Positions 35,860 through 44,609 are shown, counted from the first letter of the stretch. The stretch: DNA of 64,000 bases from Candidatus Zixiibacteriota bacterium (GCA_028289585.1 JANQPI010000035.1:156717-220716); one strand, 5' to 3'. Translations and numbers: made by a program. The notes: generated by a model not told the origin, from the letters alone.

Positions 35860-36896
35860 CATCTCAGATGCGTAAGCGTGTGACGATTATCGTCGGCTTC
35901 GTCATCTCGGCCGTTCTCCTCGCCTGGTTGTTACTCCAGATCGATTATGCCAAGCTCGGCGACGCGTTGACCCAGGTTAACTACTGGTGGTTACTCCCGA
36001 ATATAGCGCTGACTGCCTCGATGATGTGGCTGCGGGCCTGGCGATGGGGGCATATGCTGGCGCCGATCAAAAGAGTGGACGGTGAGAAGCTCGTAGCGGC
36101 GACGTGCATTGGCTTCATGGCAAACAATGTCCTGCCACTGCGGCTGGGTGAGTTCGTGCGAGCCTACTCGCTGGCATATCAGGATAGTGACGTTCCCAAG
36201 TCGACCTCACTAATTACCATTTTTGTGGAGCGGATGGTCTTCGATCTGATCGCCTTGCTTGTGATTTTGCTGGTCGTGGTTGCGGTGACCGATCCGATCT
36301 TCTCAGTCAATTTCCAGCTGGTGATGCTGATTGGCGTATCGGTTGCGATTCTCGCGATCCTCGTCATGCTGATCCTGGCCCTGCGACCACAGCAGGTTGG
36401 GCAGCGCCTGGAGCGCCTCGTCCGTGTTTTAAAACCGGCGTGGCAGACGAAACTGCTGGATATCTACGGCAAGCTCGCCCGTGGTGTGGAGTTCATCAAG
36501 ACTCCCACACGGCTGTTTTGGGTGGTGCTGTACACGGCGATTATTTGGATCATCATGGGTGTCTCGAATTACTTCGTCTTTCTCGCCTTTGGATTCGATC
36601 TTCCGCTCACGGCGTCGTTCCTACTCCTTGTCGCCGTGTCTCTCTCGATCCTGATTCCGTCCGCACCCGGCTTCATCGGCATCTTCCACGGTGCCGCAGT
36701 TTTCGTGATGCAGCGGTACAATCTCGACGATACGGCGTCAGTCTCGTTTGCCATCGTGCTTCACGCGGCGCAGTACATGACGCTGACACTGCTCGGATTT
36801 TACTATCTGCGCAAAGCGCATCTCTCTTTGGCGGTCTTACAGGAAGCAGCCGAGTCTGATCAGCGTGCCGACTCTGGTCCGACGGTTACCCGCTAG
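35856..36896 (+). CDS. Flippase-like (LPG synthase TM-region/UPF0104) integral membrane protein
   Basis: A 346-residue protein with about eight membrane segments, of the YbhN/AglD-like lysylphosphatidylglycerol synthase transmembrane family. Characteristic GFMANNVLPLRLGEFVRAY (PxRxGE) and PSAPGFIGIFHGAAV motifs are present. Members are proposed lipid or lipid-linked-sugar flippases; the neighbour glycosyltransferases support that here. GTG 35856 overlaps the previous stop (GTGA); ATG 35868 is an alternative start. Confidence 0.88.
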   Translation: MTSQMRKRVTIIVGFVISAVLLAWLLLQIDYAKLGDALTQVNYWWLLPNIALTASMMWLRAWRWGHMLAPIKRVDGEKLVAATCIGFMANNVLPLRLGEFVRAYSLAYQDSDVPKSTSLITIFVERMVFDLIALLVILLVVVAVTDPIFSVNFQLVMLIGVSVAILAILVMLILALRPQQVGQRLERLVRVLKPAWQTKLLDIYGKLARGVEFIKTPTRLFWVVLYTAIIWIIMGVSNYFVFLAFGFDLPLTASFLLLVAVSLSILIPSAPGFIGIFHGAAVFVMQRYNLDDTASVSFAIVLHAAQYMTLTLLGFYYLRKAHLSLAVLQEAAESDQRADSGPTVTR

Positions 36897-36911
36897 AAAC
36901 CTGTTCAACGC

Positions 36912-36940
36912 TTGACCCAGCGGCGGAGCCGCTCTACGCT
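36912..36940 (+). promoter_or_regulatory. Candidate promoter of a leaderless transcript
   Basis: TTGACC (36912-36917), 17-base spacer, TACGCT (36935-36940). The expected start is about the ATG at 36947, so the mRNA would be leaderless. Confidence 0.5.
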
Positions 36941-36946
36941 TTCTGC

Positions 36947-37510
36947 ATGGTGTGGCGCAGTTTCGGACGGTTCATGGGTGGCATCGCGGTTCTGGTCGTG
37001 CTCATCGCGGTCGCGGCGACGCTGGTCTGGCGCCAAAGTGACCGGGAGGCGAGCGCCTTTCAGGAAGGGCAGCGATCGGTCGACTCGCTTGCTGCGGAAC
37101 TTGCGGCTCGCTTCACCGCCGATTCGACGGCGCTCGTTGATTCGCTGATGGCCTGGCAGGATTCGTTGGCCATGGTTCGTCTCCAGCTCGAGTCGTCGGC
37201 TATCGATCAGCGGCGTGTGGACTCACTGACTACTGTCATTAGTGATAGAGAAGAGGCAATCGATCGTTTAGAGACCTCTCTTGCGACTGTGAGGTCCGAG
37301 TATCAGGCAGCACGGGCTGAGAATGAGCGTGATCGGCGCGATCAGGAAGCGCTCGACTACTATCGCAGTCGTATCGAACGGCTGCCTTCTGATCTTTCCG
37401 CGTATGAACGGCGGGTGGCACTCACCGAGATCTCCCAGGAAGTACAAACGAGATTCCGACTCTCCACCGCCGACCTGACTGCACTTCAGAACAAGCTCAA
37501 CCTACAGTAA
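36947..37510 (+). CDS. Membrane-anchored coiled-coil protein
   Basis: A 187-residue protein with one N-terminal membrane helix (about 11-29) followed by a long, charged helical region with heptad-like Leu spacing (VDSLTTVISDREEAIDRLETSLATVRSEYQAARAENER). Function is unknown; a periplasmic spacer or adaptor is likely. No ribosome-binding site precedes the ATG, consistent with the leaderless promoter. The HTH gene starts 6 bases after its stop. Confidence 0.7.
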   Translation: MVWRSFGRFMGGIAVLVVLIAVAATLVWRQSDREASAFQEGQRSVDSLAAELAARFTADSTALVDSLMAWQDSLAMVRLQLESSAIDQRRVDSLTTVISDREEAIDRLETSLATVRSEYQAARAENERDRRDQEALDYYRSRIERLPSDLSAYERRVALTEISQEVQTRFRLSTADLTALQNKLNLQ

Positions 37511-37516
37511 CGGACT

Positions 37517-37852
37517 ATGATCCCTCCCGAGCATCAGTTCGCCGAGGTGATCGTCGACCGGTTGTTGTTGGAGTCGTTCGCGAATGATCGCTCGCCTTAC
37601 CACAGCGAGGCCTCGGAAGCACCGCGAGGGACCGAACGTGACCTCCGGGAAACTTTGGCGCGTCGACTCAAGTGGCATGTCTCGCGTTCCCTTTCGGACC
37701 GTCAGCGCCAGGTTGTGAAGGGGATCCTCGCGGGTCAGACCGAGCGCGCGATCGCTTCTGAGCTGGGTGTAACTCAACAAGTTGTCCACATTTATAAGAA
37801 GCGGGCTATCAATAAGTTACGTGATCTCTTGCGTCGCGATCTCAAGCCATAG
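37517..37852 (+). CDS. Small HTH protein, sigma-70 region 4/LuxR type
   Basis: A 111-residue putative DNA-binding protein. Residues about 57-103 form a helix-turn-helix of the sigma-70 region 4/GerE kind (LSDRQRQVVKGILAGQTERAIASELGVTQQVVHIYKKRAINKLR). The first half has no recognised domain and no regions 2-3, so it is not a complete sigma factor. It may act with, or regulate, the coiled-coil gene 6 bases upstream. ATG 37517. Confidence 0.8.
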   Translation: MIPPEHQFAEVIVDRLLLESFANDRSPYHSEASEAPRGTERDLRETLARRLKWHVSRSLSDRQRQVVKGILAGQTERAIASELGVTQQVVHIYKKRAINKLRDLLRRDLKP

Positions 37853-38013
37853 GTGTATGTCAATATGCTTCTTAGTGCGAGACTCGCCCCGGGTGGGTCT
37901 GTCCGACAGCCTCGCACCAAACCTGTCGGTCGACATCACTCGAATCAGCGAATCACGCCGCCGCCGCGGGCAGTAGGAATGACCGCTCCCGACTGCGCAG
38001 CAAGGAGAGAGCG

Positions 38014-38190
38014 ATGCCGAAGCGCAAAGCTGAAGAACAATTTGCCACCATCGGCAACAAAGATGGGTGGCAGCTGTACGGGTTGCAGCACTTGGCGCCG
38101 GGTAAGTTTGCGACGGTGGTCGGGAAAATCCTGGCCGGCAAGCATTACCTCATTAATGCGCCGCACCGCACCCGACGCGTCAACACCTAG
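38014..38190 (+). CDS. 58-residue protein of unknown function
   Basis: A 58-codon ORF below usual calling limits, with an excellent ribosome-binding site (AAGGAGAG, 38002-38009) 4 bases before the ATG. It starts MPKRKAEEQFATIGNK and ends HRTRRVNT, slightly basic, no membrane segment. It overlaps none of the other credible genes (37853-38351 is otherwise empty). No family recognised. Confidence 0.6.
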   Translation: MPKRKAEEQFATIGNKDGWQLYGLQHLAPGKFATVVGKILAGKHYLINAPHRTRRVNT

Positions 38191-38315
38191 CCTTTGGTCC
38201 AGGTGATCTCGGCGGGCATCTCCGAACGACTGTCGGAGGTGGCAGGGCGGTTATTGTCTTAAACTGAACATCAATCTTACGCTGACTCATCGTTCCGAAC
38301 GTGTCTGGAATATGC

Positions 38316-38344
38316 TTGACCTGACGCGTCGCTACGGATACCTA
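38316..38344 (+). promoter_or_regulatory. Candidate promoter of a leaderless transcript
   Basis: TTGACC (38316-38321), 17-base spacer, TACCTA (38339-38344). The expected start coincides with the ATG of the ZIP gene at 38352, as at 36912-36947. Confidence 0.5.
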
Positions 38345-38351
38345 CGGCCGC

Positions 38352-39179
38352 ATGTCGTCACTCCCGATTGCGGCCGCTGTGATCTTCGCGGTCACCCTGG
38401 CCGGAGGACTGCTGGTCCTCGTTCGGTCGTGGAGTGATCGTACTCTCCACACCTTTCTCGCGTTCGGTGCCGGTGTTATTCTCGGTGCTGTCTTTCTGCA
38501 TCTCTTGCCCGAACTCTTTCTCCATTACGAGGCCGGTGCCAGCGCTCTTGCCCTCCTGATTGGGTTTGTAGCGATGTTCGCTCTCGAGCGGTTACTGGGC
38601 GGTGATGCTACAATCGATCCCGACCGGGGACACCGGGTCGTTTCGGTAGCTGCCTTGGTCGGACTCTCCTATCACGCCCTGTTCGATGGTGTTATTCTTG
38701 CGGTCATCGGGCTGCGTCCGGAGATGTGGAGTATCATTCTGCTCTCGCTCGGCATTCACAAGATCGCGGTTGCTTTCTCGCTTGGTTCACTTCTGAAGCT
38801 GGCTCGCTTTAGTCGGTTTCGGGTTATCACGTTCCTGGCGATCTTTTCGCTGATGACACCCCTGGGTGCCTTGGGCCTGAGTCCGCTCCTACACAATATG
38901 GGTCCAACGGCGGGTGCCGTTACGACGGGCATAGCGACAGGCAGCTTTCTCTACATCGCAACCGGTGAGCTGCTTCCAGAGGTTTTTCACGACTACAAAC
39001 GACGCTGGTCCAATTTCGCCCTGATGATTGTTGGAATCGTCCTGATTGGCGTGGTCACGGTCGGCCTGCATGCTGATGGTGCCCATGGCCATCATCACAA
39101 TCAGTCGTCCGGCACCCCCGGACACCATCACGAGCATGAGCATGATGGGCACAGCCATGACCATGACCACGAACATTAG
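38352..39179 (+). CDS. ZIP-family metal transporter with His-rich tail
   Basis: A 275-residue divalent metal (Zn/Fe) importer, with about eight membrane segments. The TM5-like metal site is in the GIHKIAVAFSLGSLL stretch, and HLLPELF is in TM2. The C-terminus has a very His-rich tail (GHHHEHEHDGHSHDHDHEH), likely to bind or buffer metal. It faces no obvious operon partner; the rhodanese gene starts 87 bases later. Confidence 0.9.
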   Translation: MSSLPIAAAVIFAVTLAGGLLVLVRSWSDRTLHTFLAFGAGVILGAVFLHLLPELFLHYEAGASALALLIGFVAMFALERLLGGDATIDPDRGHRVVSVAALVGLSYHALFDGVILAVIGLRPEMWSIILLSLGIHKIAVAFSLGSLLKLARFSRFRVITFLAIFSLMTPLGALGLSPLLHNMGPTAGAVTTGIATGSFLYIATGELLPEVFHDYKRRWSNFALMIVGIVLIGVVTVGLHADGAHGHHHNQSSGTPGHHHEHEHDGHSHDHDHEH

Positions 39180-39219
39180 TCGACCCGGCGAACCAATCAA
39201 CCGCCGATCGGTTGGTGGG

Positions 39220-39225
39220 TATAAT
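39220..39225 (+). promoter_or_regulatory. Consensus -10 box
   Basis: TATAAT, with only a poor -35 (TCAACC, 39197-39202) at 17-base spacing; it lies about 40 bases before the rhodanese ATG. Confidence 0.45.
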
Positions 39226-39266
39226 CGGATGTTGGGACTGGAGCTACGAGCAAGGAACACCGAGCA

Positions 39267-39791
39267 ATGATTCGCGAAGCTGTGATTTTGGTCGCCCTGT
39301 CGACTGTCTTAGCGTTGGGCATCAATCTTGTGTCGCCCAATGCTATTCCGTACGTGGGTGAGTATCGAGAGATTCATACCGGCGACGGACCGATCGTGCC
39401 ACCGGAAGCATCGCCTGGCGACCCACCATTCATCGATATCAACACCGCCAATATGCTCTACACAACGGACCAGGCGATCTGGCTCGATGCGCGAATTCCT
39501 GAGGAGTACGTTTGCGGAACGATCCCCGGGGCGCTTAACATCTCGTTCGATTATCTCCCCGCGAGTGACGAGGAGATGTACGCGCAGTTCGATTCGGTAC
39601 TCGCGGGGGTGGCCAAAGATGATCCGATCATTGTCTTCTGTGGTGGTGAGGAGTGCGAGGCCTCGTTACATATGGCGCGCTTGATGCAGGATGATCTCGG
39701 CTACAGCAATCTGCAGGTCTTTTACGGCGGGGCACGGGAGTGGAAACGTTTCGAGTTTCCGGTAGAACGGAGCGACGAATGCGTCGAATAA
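39267..39791 (+). CDS. Membrane-anchored rhodanese-domain protein
   Basis: A 174-residue protein with an N-terminal membrane or signal segment (about 3-22) and a rhodanese domain (about 55-170). The predicted catalytic Cys is in the loop VFCGGEECEAS, with a Gly-rich context instead of the usual CxxGxR. LDARIPEEYVCGTIPGALNI is the rhodanese signature. It should transfer sulfur from or to periplasmic substrates. It shares an overlap of 13 bases with the next gene, so they likely work together. Confidence 0.88.
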   Translation: MIREAVILVALSTVLALGINLVSPNAIPYVGEYREIHTGDGPIVPPEASPGDPPFIDINTANMLYTTDQAIWLDARIPEEYVCGTIPGALNISFDYLPASDEEMYAQFDSVLAGVAKDDPIIVFCGGEECEASLHMARLMQDDLGYSNLQVFYGGAREWKRFEFPVERSDECVE

Positions 39792-40273
39792 TCGACAACG
39801 ATTACTTCATCATGCTTGGCCGACTAATTCTCGGCGGTGTCTTCATCTACGCCTCATGGTACAAGATCATTGAGCCGGGTGCGTTTGCCAAATCGATCTG
39901 GTACTACCACATGGTTCCGGGGTCGTTTATCAATCTGATGGCGTTGATCCTGCCGTGGATCGAGCTGCTGGTTGGCCTCGCATTGATAGTCGGTATTTGG
40001 TTCCGAGGCGCGGTGCTGCTGGTAAACGGGATGCTGGTGATGTTCATCATCGCCCTGACATCGGCAATTGCACGGAATCTCGACATCGATTGCGGCTGTT
40101 TCAAGGCGGCAGAGTCGGCGACCAGTTCTGCCTGGGAAACGCTAATCCGTGACCTGATCTACATGGTCTTCAGCGTGCCGATGCTGTTTACGCGTTCCCG
40201 TCGCTGGATGCTGGTCGGTGGCAAGGCACCGACCAAACCGGCTACTCCGCAATCCGCGGCGTTATCAGGATGA
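39779..40273 (+). CDS. DoxX/MauE-like redox membrane protein
   Basis: A 164-residue protein with four membrane segments. ATG 39779 begins MRRIIDNDYFIMLGRLILGGVFIYASWYK, a start typical of the MauE/DoxX family; the longer ORF start (39740) is inside the rhodanese gene. A DCGCF motif (Cys pair) sits after the third segment, fitting a role in disulfide or sulfur redox chemistry. It converges on, and overlaps by 32 bases, the secretin gene on the other strand. Confidence 0.85.
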   Translation: MRRIIDNDYFIMLGRLILGGVFIYASWYKIIEPGAFAKSIWYYHMVPGSFINLMALILPWIELLVGLALIVGIWFRGAVLLVNGMLVMFIIALTSAIARNLDIDCGCFKAAESATSSAWETLIRDLIYMVFSVPMLFTRSRRWMLVGGKAPTKPATPQSAALSG

Positions 40274-41513
40274 TCAGATCACTGGTCGACCGCGTCGTCG
40301 AGCGATTGGTGAACAACAGCGATCCGAGAATCGGAATATGACCGAGGACCGGGACACGCGTCACCGTCTCCAGTTCATCCTCTTTCAAGAGGCCACCGAG
40401 GACGACGGTTTCACCGTCTTCGACAGTTACCTGCGTCCGCACCGAGCGCTCGGTCGTAATCGGCTTCTGATTGTCGACTGGACCTGAGAAGCCAATGATC
40501 TCCTCTACGCGCGGGAAGACATCAAGCGTAATCGTCGAACCTTCGTTAATCCGGGGGAGAACCTCAAGCGAGATCCCCACTTCCTCATCCTGGAATGTGA
40601 CGATATCCGACGTTGCTGCGCCTTCTGTGAAGCGGTTGATCGTCTGGATCGGCACCACCGTGTTCACCTCGAAGATCGCCGGGTGATTCTCGGTCGTTGT
40701 TAGCCGTGGTTCGGAGATCAGCTTGTTGTTGTCGTCCTGATCAAGAAAATCGAGCACCAGTGACAGCTGATCGACGGAGATCTTTCCCCAGGTCCACGAT
40801 CCGTTGTTCGGATCATACTCGCCGGCCGATCGGGTCTCGTCATTTTCACCGCTTGTACCGCTCGTTACGGTAGCTGCCGTTTTGATATTGGCCGTCGCCC
40901 GACTTGGCCAAAGGAAACCAAGCTTTTCCTGGGCATCGAGCGATGTTTCGATGATCCGGGCTTCGATGACGATCTGCTTCTCACGAACATCCATGACCTC
41001 GATAAGAGGAAGACATTCAGCGACGATCGACTCGTAGTCGGTAATCATGACGCGGTTGGCGACGTATCCATCGCCGACTGTACCCGGCGACGATTGCACA
41101 TTGAGAATCTCGACCTTGCCGCGTTGAGACAAGCGAGGGAGCAGAGCACGCTGGACCGTCTCCGCAGCGATGTAGCGAAGCCGTACGATTTCCGATACGA
41201 GCTCGCTGGGTGAGTCACCGGCGTCGGGACGAATCACAACGATGTCACCCTGAACGATGTAGCGATAGCCATTCGATCCCAGAATCGCTTGTAACGCGGT
41301 TGCAACCGGAACATCATCGAGGCGCATCGTTACCTCGCCGTCGATCTCTCCTGAGATGACCAGGTTCAGGCCGGTTTCCTCGGCGATTGAACTGATCACC
41401 ATTGCCAGTGGAACCTCATCCAAATTGAGGGTCAACCGCTGTTCCCAACCTGACCAGAGGATGGACGGCAGGACGGCAATGGCGATGACTGTACGAAGTA
41501 TTCCCTGCACCAT
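40242..41513 (-). CDS. pilQ: Secretin (PilQ/GspD-like)
   Basis: A 423-residue outer-membrane pore subunit. The N-terminus carries a signal segment (about 1-20), then an N0/STN-like domain (LTLNLDEVPLAMVISSIAEETGLNL) and an N1-like domain; the C-terminal secretin domain has VEARIIETS, the VPLLGxIPxLGxLF-type motif (VPVLGHIPILGSLLF) and a final DLIILITPRI. Short for PilQ, with no AMIN domain. Last gene of the pil operon; it begins 2 bases after pilP and overlaps the MauE-like gene tail to tail. Confidence 0.93.
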   Translation of the reverse strand: MVQGILRTVIAIAVLPSILWSGWEQRLTLNLDEVPLAMVISSIAEETGLNLVISGEIDGEVTMRLDDVPVATALQAILGSNGYRYIVQGDIVVIRPDAGDSPSELVSEIVRLRYIAAETVQRALLPRLSQRGKVEILNVQSSPGTVGDGYVANRVMITDYESIVAECLPLIEVMDVREKQIVIEARIIETSLDAQEKLGFLWPSRATANIKTAATVTSGTSGENDETRSAGEYDPNNGSWTWGKISVDQLSLVLDFLDQDDNNKLISEPRLTTTENHPAIFEVNTVVPIQTINRFTEGAATSDIVTFQDEEVGISLEVLPRINEGSTITLDVFPRVEEIIGFSGPVDNQKPITTERSVRTQVTVEDGETVVLGGLLKEDELETVTRVPVLGHIPILGSLLFTNRSTTRSTSDLIILITPRIAE

Positions 41514-41515
41514 GA

Positions 41516-41968
41516 TTAGCCTCGTTGAATACGGAGTGACAGATTCTGCCCCTGATAGCGGATTACCGCTGAGTTATCAGATATGGAAACGACGGTGGCT
41601 CCTTCGATCTCATCACCAACTTTGACGCGTTGATTGTTAATGAACGCGATCGGTCCGGACGCCAGTTTCATGACACCGCCGAGCGAAAAGCCGGAGACCT
41701 CATCGGGAACATCGATCGCTGTCGGTGCCTGACCCGCGAGTTGAAAGGGATCGCGGCGCCAGTCCTCGGCGTTGGAAATGAGCGATCCACTGCCTACCAT
41801 CGTCGCGTCGGGAAGCGCAAGCGGTGCTCCGGTGAGTGCGGGCCGAGCGGGAGCGAGAGTTCCCTCATCGGCAACCTTGGATCGGGATGGCTCGTAGTTC
41901 ATAGCCGCCCAGATGAGGCCGATACCACAGAGCACGTAGACGCCGATTTGGCGTGTCCGTGCCTTCAC
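41516..41968 (-). CDS. pilP: PilP-like inner-membrane lipoprotein or GspC-like assembly protein
   Basis: A 150-residue protein with one N-terminal membrane segment (about 8-22), a Pro/Ala-rich linker and a C-terminal beta domain (GGVMKLASGPIAFINNQRVKVGDEIEGATVVSISDNSAVIRY) like PilP and the HR domain of GspC. It should link the inner-membrane PilMNO complex to the secretin. Lacks the PilP lipobox. ATG overlaps the pilO stop by four bases. Confidence 0.82.
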   Translation of the reverse strand: MKARTRQIGVYVLCGIGLIWAAMNYEPSRSKVADEGTLAPARPALTGAPLALPDATMVGSGSLISNAEDWRRDPFQLAGQAPTAIDVPDEVSGFSLGGVMKLASGPIAFINNQRVKVGDEIEGATVVSISDNSAVIRYQGQNLSLRIQRG

Positions 41969-42528
41969 GATGTCACCTCCGTCGGACTGATAAGCAGCTC
42001 GATAGCGATCTGCGAGACGATACGCCCAGCACGGTCGCGGTCGACCGACATCGTCGCATTCCGAACACCACCGAAGTAGGCTTTCTCTTCGAGTCGCTCA
42101 ATGAAGGTGCCCGTTGCGTAGAACCCGCCGGCGACCGTAACCACGAGCCCGAGGGATTGAGGGTGGGTTGGTGATGTTGCTTCGCGATCGGTCGCGACGA
42201 GTTCGTCGAGTGGCAACGAGACCGTGATCCATTCTAGGTCGTTGTCGGTTGCCATCGATCGCATTGACATGATCAATTCGTCCAGCTGCTCGCGGGCAAA
42301 CAAACGTTCACTGAGTTCTGTGCGAACGGTACGCAGCGAATCACGGGTGGCGAGCCACTTGGGCAGGGTGGCGACGCGCTGTTCCATTGCAGAAAGCTCG
42401 CTGGTAACAGTACGGGTATCGCGAATCGCTTCACGTTGTCGCGACCAGAGTGGCGACGCTATGGCGAAGTACCAGATGGCACCAATGATCACCAAGCCTA
42501 TGGCGTAGAGAACAACACGACGGTTCAT
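41965..42528 (-). CDS. pilO: PilO-like pilus alignment protein
   Basis: A 187-residue protein of the pilus inner-membrane platform. One N-terminal membrane helix (MNRRVVLYAIGLVIIGAIWYFAI), a coiled coil, then a ferredoxin-like domain. ATG 42528 overlaps the stop of the pilM-pilN gene (ATGA) and is better than the upstream 42549 start. Assignment rests on position and architecture, since PilO sequences are poorly conserved. Confidence 0.82.
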   Translation of the reverse strand: MNRRVVLYAIGLVIIGAIWYFAIASPLWSRQREAIRDTRTVTSELSAMEQRVATLPKWLATRDSLRTVRTELSERLFAREQLDELIMSMRSMATDNDLEWITVSLPLDELVATDREATSPTHPQSLGLVVTVAGGFYATGTFIERLEEKAYFGGVRNATMSVDRDRAGRIVSQIAIELLISPTEVTS

Positions 42529-44135
42529 GACACCAACTCCACTGTGCATGTAAATCGGTAGCGGTACGTATCGTCGATCCGCTTGCCGGAGAATTGCTGG
42601 AGGCTCGCCTTGCCAAAGACTGCTGAGGCATCGAGTTTTTGAATAAGTTCTGCCACGGCCAATTCCGGCGGTAACAGTGACGTTCGTGCCTCACCTGACA
42701 GATAGAGTCGAGGGGCACCATCTTCGTGACGCACATCGACAGTAACCAGACGAACCCGCTCGGGGATGACACGGCTCAATTCCTTGAGTGCTTCATGGAT
42801 TTCATCATCCTGATGAGTCAGGGCTGAAATGAACGAGGACAGACCTTGCAGTTCATCCTGAACGACAGAAAAAGTCGCGTGTGCGGGTGATGCTTCGACC
42901 TGTGCCTTGCGGTCCTGAACGTGAGCCAGCTTCTGCTCGGTGCCCGCAACCTCAGTACGGAGCAGCAGGCCGGCCGTGGCGAGGCAGAGCGTGGCAAAAG
43001 CGAGGCTAAGGGTACCGTACCAGTTGATCCGGCGACTTTCATTGGCACTCTGCCGTTCCGGGGGTAACAGATTGATTCCCGAAACGGTCGAGAGGGCTGC
43101 CGCAGAACTCGCCAGGCAGACCGGCAATTCCTCGCCGGCTGCTTCCGGAAGCGCCTGAGCAAACGACAGTTGATCAGTTGGAAATCGTCGAAACTCCATT
43201 CCGAAGCGGTCGGTCAAGAGGTCGATCAGATCATCGGAGTAGGCCAGGTCGCCGTAGACATGAACAACATCGGCGGGTCCGCCGGCGACCTGTCCGGCGT
43301 AATAGTCGAGAGAGTTTTGAATCTCCCCCGCGAGGGTTTCGGCAAAAAACTCGAACACGGTCGTGTCCATGCGATTGGCCAGGAACGTTGAACCGAGCGA
43401 GAGGCCATGTGAGAAACGTAGCTCTCCACCCTGGTAGTACGATACCTCGGATCGCCGCCGTTCGATTTGGAGCAGGCAGTAGCTCGATGAAGCATCGAAG
43501 AACGGGAGTTCTCCGAGGACTCCACCAAGGAGCTCCAGGCTATGCCGAACACGATTAACGCGGAGGCCGAGACGATCGAAGTACGAAAGGATATGGAGGA
43601 GCCGTTGTCGCAGGCCGGCGACAAGCGAAACGCGAACCCGCGGTTGCTCGCTATCCGGATAGCGAGCAACTACCCGGTAGTCCCAGAAACAGTCGCCCAG
43701 GGGAAACGGAACCTGTTTGCGAGCCTCGAAGATTATTGCTTCGCGGAGGTCCGCGGGTTTGAGTGCCGGCATTGAAAACGATCGAAAGACCGTTTCGCCT
43801 CCTCCGATGACGATGTCAATCGACGCCGATCGGCCACCGAATTCCTCGGTGAATTGCTTGATTGCGTCGACGATTATAGCGTCGTGAGCCTCTTCCGATG
43901 CTGAGCCACCCGGCAGATAGACCTTCTGACAGGCGATTAGATGAGAGCGGCGACCGACATGGGTTGCGGCCGCCATCTCCAGGGCCTCGTCGTCGAACGT
44001 GAATGCGAGACGCCGCCCGAACGACATACTCCGTCGTGGCGGTACCGGACGCTCCTCTCCGCGGTCGTGGGGGAGAGCTGCCGACTCGATTGGGTCAGCG
44101 AGCGTTGGTTCGAGAGCGGAAGAGTCCATGCGCAT
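42525..44135 (-). CDS. pilMN: PilM-PilN fusion protein
   Basis: A 536-residue single chain joining two proteins usually encoded apart. Residues about 35-350 match PilM, an actin-like ATP-binding protein (IDIVIGGGETVFRSFSMPALKPADLREAIIFEARKQVPFPL). A membrane helix at about 370-390 (WYGTLSLAFATLCLATAGLLL) and a coiled coil plus ferredoxin-like fold follow as in PilN, with the PilN-like INLLPPERQ motif, which in separate PilNs marks the N-terminal tail bound by PilM. The fusion fixes their stoichiometry at 1:1. Confidence 0.87.
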   Translation of the reverse strand: MRMDSSALEPTLADPIESAALPHDRGEERPVPPRRSMSFGRRLAFTFDDEALEMAAATHVGRRSHLIACQKVYLPGGSASEEAHDAIIVDAIKQFTEEFGGRSASIDIVIGGGETVFRSFSMPALKPADLREAIIFEARKQVPFPLGDCFWDYRVVARYPDSEQPRVRVSLVAGLRQRLLHILSYFDRLGLRVNRVRHSLELLGGVLGELPFFDASSSYCLLQIERRRSEVSYYQGGELRFSHGLSLGSTFLANRMDTTVFEFFAETLAGEIQNSLDYYAGQVAGGPADVVHVYGDLAYSDDLIDLLTDRFGMEFRRFPTDQLSFAQALPEAAGEELPVCLASSAAALSTVSGINLLPPERQSANESRRINWYGTLSLAFATLCLATAGLLLRTEVAGTEQKLAHVQDRKAQVEASPAHATFSVVQDELQGLSSFISALTHQDDEIHEALKELSRVIPERVRLVTVDVRHEDGAPRLYLSGEARTSLLPPELAVAELIQKLDASAVFGKASLQQFSGKRIDDTYRYRFTCTVELVS

Positions 44136-44141
44136 CGCCTT

Positions 44142-44600
44142 TTAGAAGGTCACCAGGAGGGTGTCGGAACCACCAAGAGACAAAATGCGGCGCCCCGACC
44201 GATCATAGACGTAGGGCACACCCCAGGCATCGGTCAGGTAATCGCCCGTTCCAGCGGCAATGTAGGGGCCATTCCATCCGAGTCGCGCGAGCCGATCCCA
44301 GCTCGCAACGGAGTCGGGTCGAGTGGCCAGGTCTGACAGTTGGTTGGGCAGGTGACCAACATCACCTGCAAACCCGCGATCGACGTAGGAGCCACCGGCA
44401 ACCGCGCGGGGGTTGCCGGTGAGTGCTACTTTGAGCGCGTTCAGTTCGTCCTGAGTCGCCGCGACCTTGGCGGAATCACCCATGTCCATGAAACGCGGAA
44501 TAGCAACCGCGGCCAGGATGCCGAGCACGACAATGATGATTGCCAGCTCGACGAGGGTGAAACCGCGGGGCCGATGCATCAGCAGTCGTCCCACGGTCAC
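44142..44600 (-). CDS. Type IV pseudopilin, GspG-like
   Basis: A 152-residue pseudopilin. Leader ends RPRG, followed by FTLVELAIIIVVLGILAAVAIPRF; cleavage at Gly/Phe leaves Glu5. The C-terminal LGWNGPYIAAGTGDYLTDAWGVPYVY matches major pseudopilins of type II secretion (GspG). GTG 44600 is favoured by GGGAG 7 bases upstream; ATG 44579 would give a very short leader. Lies 9 bases after the pilin gene. Confidence 0.9.
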   Translation of the reverse strand: MTVGRLLMHRPRGFTLVELAIIIVVLGILAAVAIPRFMDMGDSAKVAATQDELNALKVALTGNPRAVAGGSYVDRGFAGDVGHLPNQLSDLATRPDSVASWDRLARLGWNGPYIAAGTGDYLTDAWGVPYVYDRSGRRILSLGGSDTLLVTF

Positions 44601-44609
44601 GTCATCTCC

